DNA from: DUZB01 sp963747555
Lineage (GTDB): Bacteria > Desulfobacterota > DSM-4660 > Desulfatiglandales > Desulfatiglandaceae
Direction of reading: 5' to 3'
NCBI GenBank assembly: GCA_963747555.1
Contig: CAVVFZ010000008.1
Span: 46,658 to 110,657, forward strand
DNA length: 64,000 bases
The translations under genes and the position numbers were made by a program. This document shows positions 10,663 to 19,120 of the stretch, in pieces. How positions within the stretch are numbered: position 1 is the first letter of the stretch; each line of letters opens with the position of its first letter. The notes under the pieces were generated by a model. That model did not search any database and had not been told where the DNA came from. It worked only from the letters and a program-made list of their open reading frames with translations.

Positions 10663-11367
10663 TTGGCAAGGAAAAAATCAAAAAAGCGCTTTATGAGGAC
10701 GGTCCTGGTATGCTTACTGTGGCTTTTTTTGCTGGCAGTGATCGCGACCATGCTCCAGGTTACGCTTGTGAGGTTCATCAATCCCCCTGTCACTTTGGAA
10801 ACGCTCTGGAAAGGAGCTCTCCGATTATGGACGGTGCAGCCTGACAGCAGAAGCTCTTCCTGGCTGGGACTTGGTGAGATCTCCCCTCATATAAGAAGGG
10901 CTGTTCTTGCCGGGGAGGACCAGCGGTTCTTAGTCCATCATGGATTTGATTTAACGGAGATGGGGCAGGCATTCAAAGAGTTTTTTTCCGGGAAAGGAAT
11001 CAGAGGTGCAAGCACCATTACCATGCAGGTGGCAAGAATCGTCTTTCTGTGGCCGGACAGGACTTGGGGGAGAAAGTCTCTTGAGGCCTATTATACCCTG
11101 CTGATAGAGCTGTTCTGGCCGAAGAAAAGAATCCTTGAGGTGTATTTGAATACGGTCGACTGGGGAAATCGGATAACCGGAATTGAAGAAGCTTCAACGA
11201 AGTATTTTCATGTATCGCCCATGGACATTTCCCCGTCCCAGGCGGCACTTCTGGCCGCTATTCTGCCGAGTCCGCACCGATGGTCGCCCACAAGGCCTGG
11301 GCCGGAGGTATTGAAGAGAGAAAAAAGGATTCTTCGAGACATGGACAAGATGCCTCTTATTTTATGA
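10663..11367 (+). CDS. mtgA: Monofunctional biosynthetic peptidoglycan transglycosylase
   Basis: Family GT51 glycosyltransferase that polymerises lipid II into glycan strands without a transpeptidase domain. The 234-residue protein has one N-terminal membrane anchor (about residues 9-31). It carries the GT51 motifs EDQRFLVHHGFD with the catalytic glutamate, GASTITMQVARI, the region ending in KKRILEVYLNTVDWG, and SQAALLAAILPSP. Translation starts at a TTG at 10663. Its stop overlaps the ATG of the following histidine kinase (ATGA at 11364), so the two are coupled. Confidence 0.94.
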   Translation: MARKKSKKRFMRTVLVCLLWLFLLAVIATMLQVTLVRFINPPVTLETLWKGALRLWTVQPDSRSSSWLGLGEISPHIRRAVLAGEDQRFLVHHGFDLTEMGQAFKEFFSGKGIRGASTITMQVARIVFLWPDRTWGRKSLEAYYTLLIELFWPKKRILEVYLNTVDWGNRITGIEEASTKYFHVSPMDISPSQAALLAAILPSPHRWSPTRPGPEVLKREKRILRDMDKMPLIL

Positions 11368-13643
11368 GTGGCAAAGAGCGTATTCTCATCATCCGGAGAT
11401 TTAGCCGAGCATCCGTCATGCTTTCTGATTTCATTTATACGATCCGCAGCATCAGTTTGAAGTGGAAACTTCTGATTCCATTCCTATTCTTTTCTCTTCT
11501 CGGAACCACGAGTTTGGTTTATATCGGTTTGAATTCTCAGAATGAACTGATCAAAGGGGGAGAAAAGAGAGCGCTTCAAAGGTTTTACGAGCTTTTTCTT
11601 GCGAGGGTGCAACAACACGGGGAGCAGGCCCTTGCCATGGCAACGATTATTGCCCAGAATCCCCGCGTCAAGGAACTGCTCGCCGCAAGAGACAGAGACG
11701 GCCTTTTTGCTTATTCTTTTCCGCTGTTCGAGCAGTTGGAAAAGGAATTTGGAATCAAGCAGATGCATTTTCATGTTCCTCCCGGAAGATCCTTTCTGCG
11801 TGTTCATTCTCCAGGGCGGTTCGGGGAAATGATTTCCTACAGAAGGGCGATTATGGACAGTATGAAGAGCGGGCAGGGGGTGGTGGGTCTTGAATGGGGA
11901 TTGACGGGCCTGGGAATTCGCGGCGTAGCGCCCGTGTATTATAAAGGGTCTCTTGCTGGGACGGTGGAAATCGGATATCCCTTCGGCATCGGATTTCTGG
12001 AGGCGCTCAGAAAGAAGTGGGGACCTCATTTCAGCGTTTATGAAAGAAAGAGCCCGAGCCATTATCCGGTGCTTGCAAGCACCATGGGTTCCTGTGGACT
12101 ATTCCCGCTTCTAAAGGAGCAACTGAATGTCTGGCTTAAACGTCCCGTCATTCTGATCGCGCCGCCGGGATATCCTGAAATGGCCATCCTGGGCGGACCT
12201 ATTAAGGATTATGGCGGCGAAGTGGTGGCCTTGGTGGAAATATGCTCGGACAGGTCTTCCATCGTCAAGCGCCTGAAAAACACGAGAAACCTGATGGTCA
12301 TTATCGGCCTTGCGGGGATTTGTGTCTCCTTTGCTCTCACCTGGGTAGTGGCCGTTCTTTTCATCCGTCCCATCAAAGATATCGTTGCCAATGCCAGGGA
12401 AATAGCAGACGGGAAAAGAGAGACCCGCCTGACGCCCCAGTCTGACGACGAGATAGGGTTTCTCACCCGATCGCTGAATATCATGCTGGATTCGCTGAAA
12501 GAAAGACGGAGACAGGTGGAGCATTATGCCAGGACGCTGGAAAAGCGCGTCGAAGAAAGAACCGCGGATTTGGTTATTTCCGAGGAGAAATACCGGACTC
12601 TGGTGGACAACCTGCCCCTTGGCGTCTACAGGATCCTCAGTGATGGAACCACCGAATTTATCAACCCCTATTTTATTGAGAAACTGGGTTTTTCCACGGA
12701 TGAAGTGGTTGGCGGCAAGGATTTTTGGAGAAGTAAGATATGGGGTTGCGATGAACAGGAGGCGAAAAAAATTCTCCATGCCTTAAAAGAGAATCCAAAC
12801 GGGATGCGAACCGAGAGGGAGATCAGGGACAAGCAGGGGAATCGATTCGTATTTATTGATCACGCCATCCCTTTTAGAGATGACAAGGGGGTTTTGAAAT
12901 GGTTTGATGGAATCATGGTGGACATTACCGAAGTCAAGAGGCTCCAGGAACAGGCTCTGCGGGGAGAGGAGATAAGGGTTCTGGGGGAAATTTCGGAACG
13001 GTTTGCCCATGAAATGCGGAATCCTCTTGCAACCGCAGGGGGTTTTGCCAGACGTTTGAGAGATTCTATTGCCGAAGATGACCCTCATGGAAAAATGGCC
13101 CAGATCATTCTGGATGAGGTGGCCAGACTCGAGAACATCCTTAATGTGCTCCTGTCAACCATCAAACCATTTTCTCTACGCATGTCGGAAGTCGATCTGA
13201 AACCTATTTTGAAATCTTCTCTTGAGGGAATCAGGGAACAGGCCGATTCCAGGAAGATTGTGCTTTCCGTATCGCTGTTGGAAGAAAGTATGCCGCTTTT
13301 CGGAGATACGGATTTTCTGAAGAAGGCTTTGGACAGTATTTTGAGAAACGCGGTTTTTTCCATGTCGGAAAGTGGCCGTCTATCCGTATCCGCGTCCCTT
13401 GAAGGAGACAAGCTGGTCGTTTGGCTTCGATATCCTGTGAAAGGTGTGGCCGAGGATGATGTGACCCAGTTCTTTATCCCTCGACTTACCGGTGATCTGG
13501 AAACCAATGTGCACGATCTTCCTCTTTCAAAGGTGATCATCCACAGACATGGTGGACGAATCGTAGTGAAAAGGGAGGATGGGGATATGGAGGTCGGCAT
13601 AGAGTTGCCGCTCTTGAAGAGTAAGAAAAGAGATAATCGGTGA
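11364..13643 (+). CDS. Membrane sensor histidine kinase, HAMP-PAS-HisKA, degenerate ATPase domain
   Basis: Two-component sensor of 759 aa. I start it at the ATG at 11364, which overlaps the mtgA stop; an upstream reading from 11280 would lie inside mtgA. Order of parts: membrane helix about 36-58, a large periplasmic sensing region, a second helix about 312-338, HAMP, a short coiled segment, PAS about 400-525, then HisKA with the phospho-accepting HEMRNPLA. The expected HATPase region is poor. The N-box is reduced to SILRNAVFSM, no DxGxG is visible (LRYPVKGVAEDD in its place), and the GxGLG loop is replaced by LETNVHDLPLSKVIIHRHGG. It may therefore be a weak or regulatory kinase. No response regulator is adjacent; the nearest is the sigma-54 regulator at 56054. 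Confidence 0.85.
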   Translation: MSGKERILIIRRFSRASVMLSDFIYTIRSISLKWKLLIPFLFFSLLGTTSLVYIGLNSQNELIKGGEKRALQRFYELFLARVQQHGEQALAMATIIAQNPRVKELLAARDRDGLFAYSFPLFEQLEKEFGIKQMHFHVPPGRSFLRVHSPGRFGEMISYRRAIMDSMKSGQGVVGLEWGLTGLGIRGVAPVYYKGSLAGTVEIGYPFGIGFLEALRKKWGPHFSVYERKSPSHYPVLASTMGSCGLFPLLKEQLNVWLKRPVILIAPPGYPEMAILGGPIKDYGGEVVALVEICSDRSSIVKRLKNTRNLMVIIGLAGICVSFALTWVVAVLFIRPIKDIVANAREIADGKRETRLTPQSDDEIGFLTRSLNIMLDSLKERRRQVEHYARTLEKRVEERTADLVISEEKYRTLVDNLPLGVYRILSDGTTEFINPYFIEKLGFSTDEVVGGKDFWRSKIWGCDEQEAKKILHALKENPNGMRTEREIRDKQGNRFVFIDHAIPFRDDKGVLKWFDGIMVDITEVKRLQEQALRGEEIRVLGEISERFAHEMRNPLATAGGFARRLRDSIAEDDPHGKMAQIILDEVARLENILNVLLSTIKPFSLRMSEVDLKPILKSSLEGIREQADSRKIVLSVSLLEESMPLFGDTDFLKKALDSILRNAVFSMSESGRLSVSASLEGDKLVVWLRYPVKGVAEDDVTQFFIPRLTGDLETNVHDLPLSKVIIHRHGGRIVVKREDGDMEVGIELPLLKSKKRDNR

Positions 13644-13699
13644 GTCGGTACAAGGGCAAGATTATGCGCAAGTATGAATAACCGGTTTCGGGAGGTGCC

Positions 13700-14425
13700 G
13701 TGGCGATGATACGTTTCCTCTGTTTAAATGCATTTATCGCAATCTATTCCATCCTGTTTTGTCTTTGGGCGATCCTGCTGTCTCTTTTCCATTGTAGTCC
13801 CAGACGCGTCCACTTCTGGGTTGCAGTACCATGGGCAAAGGTGATCTTATTGGTCTGCGGGATCAAAGTCACGGTTTCAGGAAAAGAAAACGTGGATCCC
13901 GAAATCCCGCGTGTATACATGGTCAATCATCAGAGTTATTTTGACGTCTTTGTCGTTTTGGCTTGTCTTCCGGTCGATTTCAAGTTTCTGTTGAAGGAGG
14001 AACTTATGCGGATCCCTCTTCTTGGGCCCGCAATGAAGCGCGCAGGATATATCGGAATAGAGCGGGATGATCCCAGGAGAGCCATTAAGAGCATGAATCT
14101 TGCCGCTGCGCGAATAAAAGGAGGGGCCTCCGTGCTTATCTTTCCCGAAGGGACGAGAAGTTTGGACGGCAGTTTGGGTTCGTTCAAGAAAGGTGGATTC
14201 AACTTGGCACTCAAATCGGGTTGTGATATCGTTCCTGTCTCCATTTCTGGCACCGCGCGCATCGTTCCGAAAGGGAGTCTCAAAATTGAGAGAGGCAACG
14301 TGGGATTTTTTATCAGTCGGCCTATCCCCCTTGCAGGGTACAGCAGGAGAAACGTTGGGCAATTAATGGATGAGGTTCGCGCATCGATGCTGGCATCCTT
14401 GCAAAAAGTGGATACGGACTGTTGA
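13700..14425 (+). CDS. plsC: 1-acyl-sn-glycerol-3-phosphate acyltransferase
   Basis: PlsC makes phosphatidic acid by acylating lysophosphatidic acid at the inner membrane. The protein has 241 aa with an N-terminal hydrophobic segment (residues 5-30) and a second short one. The acyltransferase block I motif NHQSYFD (HX4D) is followed by the substrate-binding FPEGTRS and the proline-containing VPVSISGT. The start is GTG at 13700, 4 nt after GGAGG; ATG at 13706 is an alternative. It lies between the histidine kinase and the exported LolA-like gene. Confidence 0.93.
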   Translation: MAMIRFLCLNAFIAIYSILFCLWAILLSLFHCSPRRVHFWVAVPWAKVILLVCGIKVTVSGKENVDPEIPRVYMVNHQSYFDVFVVLACLPVDFKFLLKEELMRIPLLGPAMKRAGYIGIERDDPRRAIKSMNLAAARIKGGASVLIFPEGTRSLDGSLGSFKKGGFNLALKSGCDIVPVSISGTARIVPKGSLKIERGNVGFFISRPIPLAGYSRRNVGQLMDEVRASMLASLQKVDTDC

Positions 14426-14455
14426 AATACCGTGAAATATGGACTTGGGGTTCAA

Positions 14456-15226
14456 ATGTATATGGCAAAATCCTTATGTTGTTTGTTTTTAAGCATTATT
14501 TTTTGTATGTATTCCAGCGGGGCCGAGGCATATGTAATGCCTCCGGAACAACTGATTGATTATATGCAAGACAAGTTAGGCGCCTTCAAGACCTTGATTA
14601 TCGACCAGAAAACCGTGGTGATGGATCCTCGGGATGGAAAGGAGGTCAACGCCTTTGAGGAGAAGATCTGGATAAAGACCACGGGGTTTTTTGAATCCAA
14701 GGTGATTTCAGGCAGGGAAAATGATGGTGCGGCGGCCAATGAATCTTTCCCCAGCCTGTTCAGACAGCTTCTTATGGGAAACAGCCGGCAGTATATCTTG
14801 ATGCTGTTGGCGAAATTTGGAATAGATGTCGAGTCTTCCAGCTATGCGAGGCTTGATGGGGTAGTCGCCTATTCCATCGGAGCGCGAGAACCCGGCGGCG
14901 CCAGACTTCTTCTGAATAAAGAGACTTTTTTCCCCATGCTTCTGGAATATGAAGTGCACGATGATTCCGGATCCGCGAGGGTTTCCATTCGATTTGAAGA
15001 GTATCGGGAAATTTCGGGTGGCTGGTATCCGTTCAAGATAGCCTACCTGGAGGGCGAGAAGGTCGATGCGCAGTATCTTGTTCTTGACCTGCAGGCCAAC
15101 ATACCTTTGAGTGCCAGTCTGTTCCAGCAGAAACCGATCGTGGAAAGGTCCCATGAAAATGATGCCGGTGCGGAGGACGATCATCTAAAAGAAGCGATCA
15201 AGGCCTTGAAAGATAAATACAGGTAA
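14456..15226 (+). CDS. Exported protein, possibly LolA-like (outer-membrane lipoprotein-sorting fold)
   Basis: Secreted protein of about 256 aa. From the ATG at 14456 it has a clear signal peptide: a basic start, a hydrophobic core (CCLFLSIIFCMY), and a likely cleavage after AEA. An upstream GTG at 14432 is possible but has no ribosome site. The mature part contains strands with alternating polarity (KIWIKTTGFFESKVI, SYARLDGVVAYSIG, LLLNKETFFPMLLEYEV, GGWYPFKIAYLEGE), a pattern seen in LolA/LolB-type lipoprotein carriers and related periplasmic proteins. The C-terminus ends in a charged helix. The LolA link is inference from pattern, not a recognised motif. It follows plsC closely. Confidence 0.6.
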   Translation: MYMAKSLCCLFLSIIFCMYSSGAEAYVMPPEQLIDYMQDKLGAFKTLIIDQKTVVMDPRDGKEVNAFEEKIWIKTTGFFESKVISGRENDGAAANESFPSLFRQLLMGNSRQYILMLLAKFGIDVESSSYARLDGVVAYSIGAREPGGARLLLNKETFFPMLLEYEVHDDSGSARVSIRFEEYREISGGWYPFKIAYLEGEKVDAQYLVLDLQANIPLSASLFQQKPIVERSHENDAGAEDDHLKEAIKALKDKYR

Positions 15227-15231
15227 AGCCG

Positions 15232-15552
15232 ATGGAGGAAGACGCCTTTTTTGAATATGCCTTAACGAACGAAGAGGATATCAGAAGGGAGAAGGAAAAG
15301 GCCCGTCGATTGCGGCATACGCAGTGGTGGTACAACCGGTTGAGCGCGGGGATCTGTTATTATTGCCGGCGCGAGGTGGGAAGGGCAAACCTTACGATGG
15401 ATCATCTGGTCCCTCTCAGCAGGGGTGGAAAAAGCAGAAAGGGCAATCTTGTCCCCGCATGCAAGGAGTGCAACAACAACAAAAAATATTTATTGCCGCT
15501 TGAATGGGAGGCGTATCTGGAGAAGCTAAACGGTGGATTCAATGGGAGTTGA
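15232..15552 (+). CDS. HNH endonuclease family protein
   Basis: Small protein of 106 aa with a complete HNH nuclease core: CYYC (first zinc knuckle), TMDHLVPLSRGG with the catalytic histidine, GNLVPACKECNNNKK with the conserved asparagine and second zinc knuckle. The N-terminal 35 residues are highly charged. It begins 5 nt after the preceding gene and so is probably co-transcribed. Stand-alone HNH proteins of this size are common and mostly uncharacterised. The last 27 bases overlap the 3' end of the convergent SAM hydrolase gene. Confidence 0.85.
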   Translation: MEEDAFFEYALTNEEDIRREKEKARRLRHTQWWYNRLSAGICYYCRREVGRANLTMDHLVPLSRGGKSRKGNLVPACKECNNNKKYLLPLEWEAYLEKLNGGFNGS

Positions 15553-16375
15553 CGGATGAACTGCGACAGCCGTTCCCACCCTGTTTTCGCTATTCGCAAA
15601 AGGCCCGAGCCTCTCCGAGGCCCGGCCCGAATTGACGGCTATTTCAAGAAAACCGGTACTTCCCACGAGTGCCAGTAAATGCCCTTTGGGAACCTCGGAA
15701 TAGGTCCTTCCCAAACCTTGGATGGACAAACTCCCTACCTCAATTACAAGATCTCCCTGATTCGCAAAACGGTCTATCTCACTTGAATGAATATTGGTGA
15801 TGAGGTTTCCGAAGTGGTCTATGCAGACCACCTCACCATACAGGAATGTCCCCGTTCTATGGACAGAAGGGATTTGAAGGCGTGCCGGGTCATGGATAGG
15901 GACCCCCATTTCAAGGGGCGCGACTCCCGACAGCAGGTGCGCTGCCGCGGGCGCAAACAGATCCCGCCCATGGAAGGTATTGGAAGGAGTTCGGCAGAAA
16001 GAATTTATTGTTTTGGAGATGGATGATCTCTTTTTCAGTGTGTGATTCTATGATTGTTTGGAAGATTCCATTGTCCGGCCCGACAAAAAAATGTCCGCCC
16101 GCTGCGATCAGTACAGGCCGTCTTTCGCTTCCGACTCCGGGATCCACCACGGCCACATGGATGGTTCCCTTCGGAAAATACTTGTATACGTCCCTGATCA
16201 TCAGGGCGGCAGGCAAAATCGCACCGGGATCTATCTGATGGCTGATATCTACGATGGTCGCATCCCGCCTTATGGACAGGATGACACCCTTCATTGCCCC
16301 CACGTAGGAGTCCTCGATCCCAAAATCGGTTATGAGGGTGATAATTCCTGAGCGCAATGATTTTACCCCGTGCAT
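15526..16375 (-). CDS. SAM hydrolase / SAM-dependent halide/hydroxide adenosyltransferase (DUF62), frame broken
   Basis: Member of the family that splits S-adenosylmethionine into adenosine and methionine (related to fluorinase). The N-terminal half has LITDFGIEDSYVGAMKGV, the signature VVDPGVGSERRPV and VGPDNGIF. Near 15980-15990 the frame is lost after NKFFLPNS. One base fewer restores NTFHGRDLFAPAAAHLLSG, followed by VVCIDHFGNLITNI, the second family signature, and VGSTGFLEIAVNSGRAS. Merged length is about 282 aa, normal for the family. The intact motifs on both sides argue for a sequencing indel. The C-terminus is convergent with and overlaps the HNH gene. Confidence 0.85.
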
Positions 16376-16406
16376 CTCTCATCCCAGGAGCGCACCCTAG
16401 CAAGTT

Positions 16407-16596
16407 TCCATCCATAAATGGCCCTTTTCCGCAATCCCCGGTGGGATCGGGACAAGTCGGCGTCAAACTGCGGGTTTCCTTGTGCGACGTACTATCGTAC
16501 GTCTCCGCACAAACCCTTGTTTTCCTTGACCTTGCGGAAAATTGCTCATTTCTGAATTGGAAACCCGCAGTGCCCACAAGTTCATTTATGGATGGA
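16407..16596. repeat. 190-bp nested palindromic element (MITE-like)
   Basis: The ends are a perfect 14-bp inverted repeat, TCCATCCATAAATG at 16407-16420 and its complement at 16583-16596. Inside are three more complementary pairs: TTTTCCGCAA (16425-16434) with TTGCGGAAAA (16532-16541), ACTGCGGGTTTCC (16467-16479) with GGAAACCCGCAGT (16559-16571), and a central hairpin GACGTAC-TATC-GTACGTC (16486-16503) extended by TTGTGCG/CGCACAA. The second and third pairs interlock rather than nest. The element carries no ORF. The structure suggests a short non-autonomous mobile or RNA-forming repeat; copy number elsewhere is unknown. Confidence 0.6.
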
Positions 16597-16630
16597 CACT
16601 AGCAAAAGGCACGGACTTTCGGTTTCCATA

Positions 16631-16655
16631 CATTCCCACGCAGAGCGTGGGAATG
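16631..16655. repeat. REP-like hairpin
   Basis: CATTCCCACGC, a three-base AGA loop, then GCGTGGGAATG: a perfect 11-bp stem followed by A6. Hairpins with the core TTCCCACGC/GCGTGGGAA are dispersed in many proteobacterial genomes, from general knowledge. It lies just outside the larger palindromic element. Confidence 0.6.
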
Positions 16656-16736
16656 AAAAAAGGCGAACCGCAAAATATCGAAATTCGATATTCGCTTTTC
16701 ATCAAGAGAGCAACCGGCGGCCGAATTTCTACCGAA

Positions 16737-18185
16737 TTACCAGCCCCACGTCAGATAATCGTGTATGGAATTTGCCGCCTGTCTTCCGGCTCCCATGGCA
16801 AGTATTACGGTTGCAGATCCGGTCACAATATCCCCGCCGGCCCAAACCCCTTTCTTGCTGGTCTTTCCTGTCTTTTCATCGGCAAGGATATATCCCCATT
16901 TATTCAGTTGCAGACCTTCGGTAGATTGGGTCAAGAGAGGATTGGGACCCGCTCCAACGGCAATAATGACCAGATCGCACTCCAATTCAAATTCCGAACC
17001 TTTCTTTGGAATGGGTCGACGACGTCCGGATTGATCCGGTTCGCCAAGCTCCATTTTGAGCCCTTCCATGCCGATGACGCGGCCCTTTTCGTTTCCAATA
17101 AATTTGGTCGGCGCCGTGAGAAAATGGAATTCCACGCCTTCCTCTTCCGCATGGTGCACTTCCGCCCCTCTTGCAGGCACTTCCTGCCTCGATCGGCGAT
17201 AGACAATCAGAGATTTTTCAGCGCCCAGTCGAAGGGCGGTTCGCGCGGAATCCATGGCTACGTTTCCGGCGCCCAGGGTGATCACCTTCTTGCCTCGGAT
17301 GATCGGTGTGTCAAATTCAGGATAGAGGTAGGCTTTCATGAGATTGGAACGGGTAAGGTATTCGTTTGCTGAAAATATACCGATGAGGTTTTCTCCGGGG
17401 ACACCCAGAAAGCGGGGAAGCCCGGCGCCAACTCCGAGATAAACTGCATCATAGCCCTGCTCAAAAAGTTCGTCGATGGAAACGGTGCGCCCTATGACGG
17501 CGTTGCACTCCACGGTAGCGCCCATGGCTTCAAGACCCGCAACCTCTGAAAAGACGATTTCTTTCGGGAGTCTGAACTCTGGAATACCATAAACCAGCAC
17601 GCCTCCGGGTTTGTGAAAGGCCTCGAAAACGGTGACGTCGTGCCCCTTCAAAAGCAGATCGCCCGCAACGGTCAAGCCGGAAGGACCGGAGCCGACCACT
17701 GCAACCTTTTTCCCGGTTGGCGCGGCCCTTTTTGGAAGGCTGGCCTTCCTGAATTTTCTTTCGTAGTCGGCAACAAACCTTTCAATGTTACCGATGGCCA
17801 CGGGATCGCCTTTCTTACCAAGAATACAAGATCCTTCACACTGCAATTCCTGCGGACAAACCCTTCCACAGACTGCAGGAAGGGTACTTTTCTCCCATAT
17901 TTTCGTTATGGCATTGGTAAAATCTCCCTGCTTTACGAACTTGATAAATCCGGGGATGTCGATCTCCACAGGACAACCTTCGACGCATGAGGGTTTCTTA
18001 CATTCCATACATCTTTGGGCTTCTCTTATGGCCGTTTCAGGACTTTGACCCGTAGGGACCTCGTCAAAATTTCGTGCCCTTACTTCCGGCTTCTGTTCCG
18101 GCATGGGTTGTCTCGATATGATCTCCTTTTTTTCCTTTTTCGCTTTTTCTTCCGCCATGATCTCCTCCGCAACGATAGTGCTCAA
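16737..18185 (-). CDS. nfnB: NADH-dependent ferredoxin:NADP+ oxidoreductase, large subunit (NfnB/GltD-like)
   Basis: Flavoprotein of 482 aa in the GltD/homotetrameric glutamate-synthase-like family. Paired directly with an NfnA-type subunit, it is best read as the NADP(H)-binding subunit of electron-bifurcating Nfn, which couples reduced ferredoxin plus NADH to NADP+ reduction. The N-terminal cysteine-rich domain (CMECKKPSCVEGCP and CGRVCPQELQCEGSC) holds two [4Fe-4S] clusters. Two dinucleotide-binding folds follow (VVGSGPSGL for FAD; TLGAGNVAMDSAR for NADPH). The C-terminal GVWAGGDIVTG closes the FAD site. A true glutamate synthase small subunit would need a large subunit next door, and none is present. 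It lies 39 nt downstream of nfnA. Confidence 0.9.
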   Translation of the reverse strand: MSTIVAEEIMAEEKAKKEKKEIISRQPMPEQKPEVRARNFDEVPTGQSPETAIREAQRCMECKKPSCVEGCPVEIDIPGFIKFVKQGDFTNAITKIWEKSTLPAVCGRVCPQELQCEGSCILGKKGDPVAIGNIERFVADYERKFRKASLPKRAAPTGKKVAVVGSGPSGLTVAGDLLLKGHDVTVFEAFHKPGGVLVYGIPEFRLPKEIVFSEVAGLEAMGATVECNAVIGRTVSIDELFEQGYDAVYLGVGAGLPRFLGVPGENLIGIFSANEYLTRSNLMKAYLYPEFDTPIIRGKKVITLGAGNVAMDSARTALRLGAEKSLIVYRRSRQEVPARGAEVHHAEEEGVEFHFLTAPTKFIGNEKGRVIGMEGLKMELGEPDQSGRRRPIPKKGSEFELECDLVIIAVGAGPNPLLTQSTEGLQLNKWGYILADEKTGKTSKKGVWAGGDIVTGSATVILAMGAGRQAANSIHDYLTWGW

Positions 18186-18224
18186 GATGTTTTCTGAAAA
18201 ACAGGCGTGTCCGTACCAATGCCG

Positions 18225-19091
18225 TCAAGAAGCAACAGGCGACGCAAGTTTGCACGGTTTTGCGCCTTTTGCAGCCAAATGTTCTTCATAGCTTTTCTTT
18301 TCGTCTTCAGCGTATGCTTGGAGACGCAGCATCAATCCATCGTAATCTACCTCATGTCCGTCAAATTCCGGTCCGTCAACGCAGGCGAATTTGGTTGCGC
18401 CGCCCACGGACACGCGGCATCCACCGCACATCCCGGTGCCGTCAATCATAATAGGATTAAGGCTTACCAAGGTTTTTACCCCATATTCTTTGGTCATTTT
18501 AGATACGAATTTCATCATGGGCACAGGCCCGATCGCAACGCAGAAGTCTATATTGCCTTTGTCCAGAACTTCTTTCAAGACGTCGGTTACAAAACCGTGG
18601 TGACCATAGGAACCGTCATCCGTGCATATGCGAAGATCATGAGAAGCGTTTCTCATCTTATCTTCAAGAATCAGCAGATCCTTATTTCTGGCGCCGATAA
18701 TGCAAGTTACATGATTTCCAATCTCTTTGAGTGCCCGGGTAATGGGATGCAAAACCGCCACACCGGTTCCTCCTCCGACACAAACCACATTGCCCACTTT
18801 TTTGAGGTGGGTAGCCTTGCCCAGAGGGCCAATGACGTCCTGATAACCGTCTCCCACCTTTAAATCGCTGAAAAGAGCGGTCGACTTGCCGACGACCATA
18901 TAGATAACCGTAATCGTACCCTTTTCCGGATCGGTATCAGCCATGGTCAGAGGGATGCGCTCTCCCGTCTCGTTGGCTTTCAGGATTACAAACTGACCCG
19001 GCTTCGCCTTTTTGGCGATCAACGGCGCTTCGATCTCGTTGAGAATAACCGTCCCTTGGGCCATTTCTTCCCGCTTTACAATTTTAAACAT
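18225..19091 (-). CDS. nfnA: NADH-dependent ferredoxin:NADP+ oxidoreductase, small subunit (NfnA)
   Basis: FAD/NAD-binding subunit of 288 aa related to dihydroorotate dehydrogenase electron transfer subunits (PyrK) and SudA. It has the FAD-binding RIPLTMAD region, the NAD-binding VCVGGGTGVAVLHPI and a C-terminal [2Fe-2S] site with MCGGCRVSVGG and FACVDGPEFDGHEVD. The FVALIGPVP-like segment VAIGPVPMM is characteristic. With nfnB immediately downstream, this is the bifurcating transhydrogenase used by anaerobes to balance NADH, NADPH and ferredoxin. It sits at the end of a minus-strand run that starts with two YkgJ-type genes. Confidence 0.9.
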   Translation of the reverse strand: MFKIVKREEMAQGTVILNEIEAPLIAKKAKPGQFVILKANETGERIPLTMADTDPEKGTITVIYMVVGKSTALFSDLKVGDGYQDVIGPLGKATHLKKVGNVVCVGGGTGVAVLHPITRALKEIGNHVTCIIGARNKDLLILEDKMRNASHDLRICTDDGSYGHHGFVTDVLKEVLDKGNIDFCVAIGPVPMMKFVSKMTKEYGVKTLVSLNPIMIDGTGMCGGCRVSVGGATKFACVDGPEFDGHEVDYDGLMLRLQAYAEDEKKSYEEHLAAKGAKPCKLASPVAS

Positions 19092-19120
19092 AGCGAACCT
19101 CCAGAGATGAAAATAGGATT

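Larger units (their letters stand above)
16376..16736. other. Non-coding stretch between the SAM hydrolase and nfnB, rich in palindromes
   Basis: No convincing gene is present in these 361 bases. The stretch holds a nested inverted-repeat element (16407-16596), a perfect hairpin at 16631-16655 and an AT-rich palindrome at 16675-16691. The last lies just downstream of the nfnB stop on the minus strand and could help end that transcript. Confidence 0.6.

Noticed and set aside
16542..17372. Plus-strand frame of 276 codons opposite nfnB
   Set aside because: nfnB is intact on the minus strand and shows all cofactor motifs.
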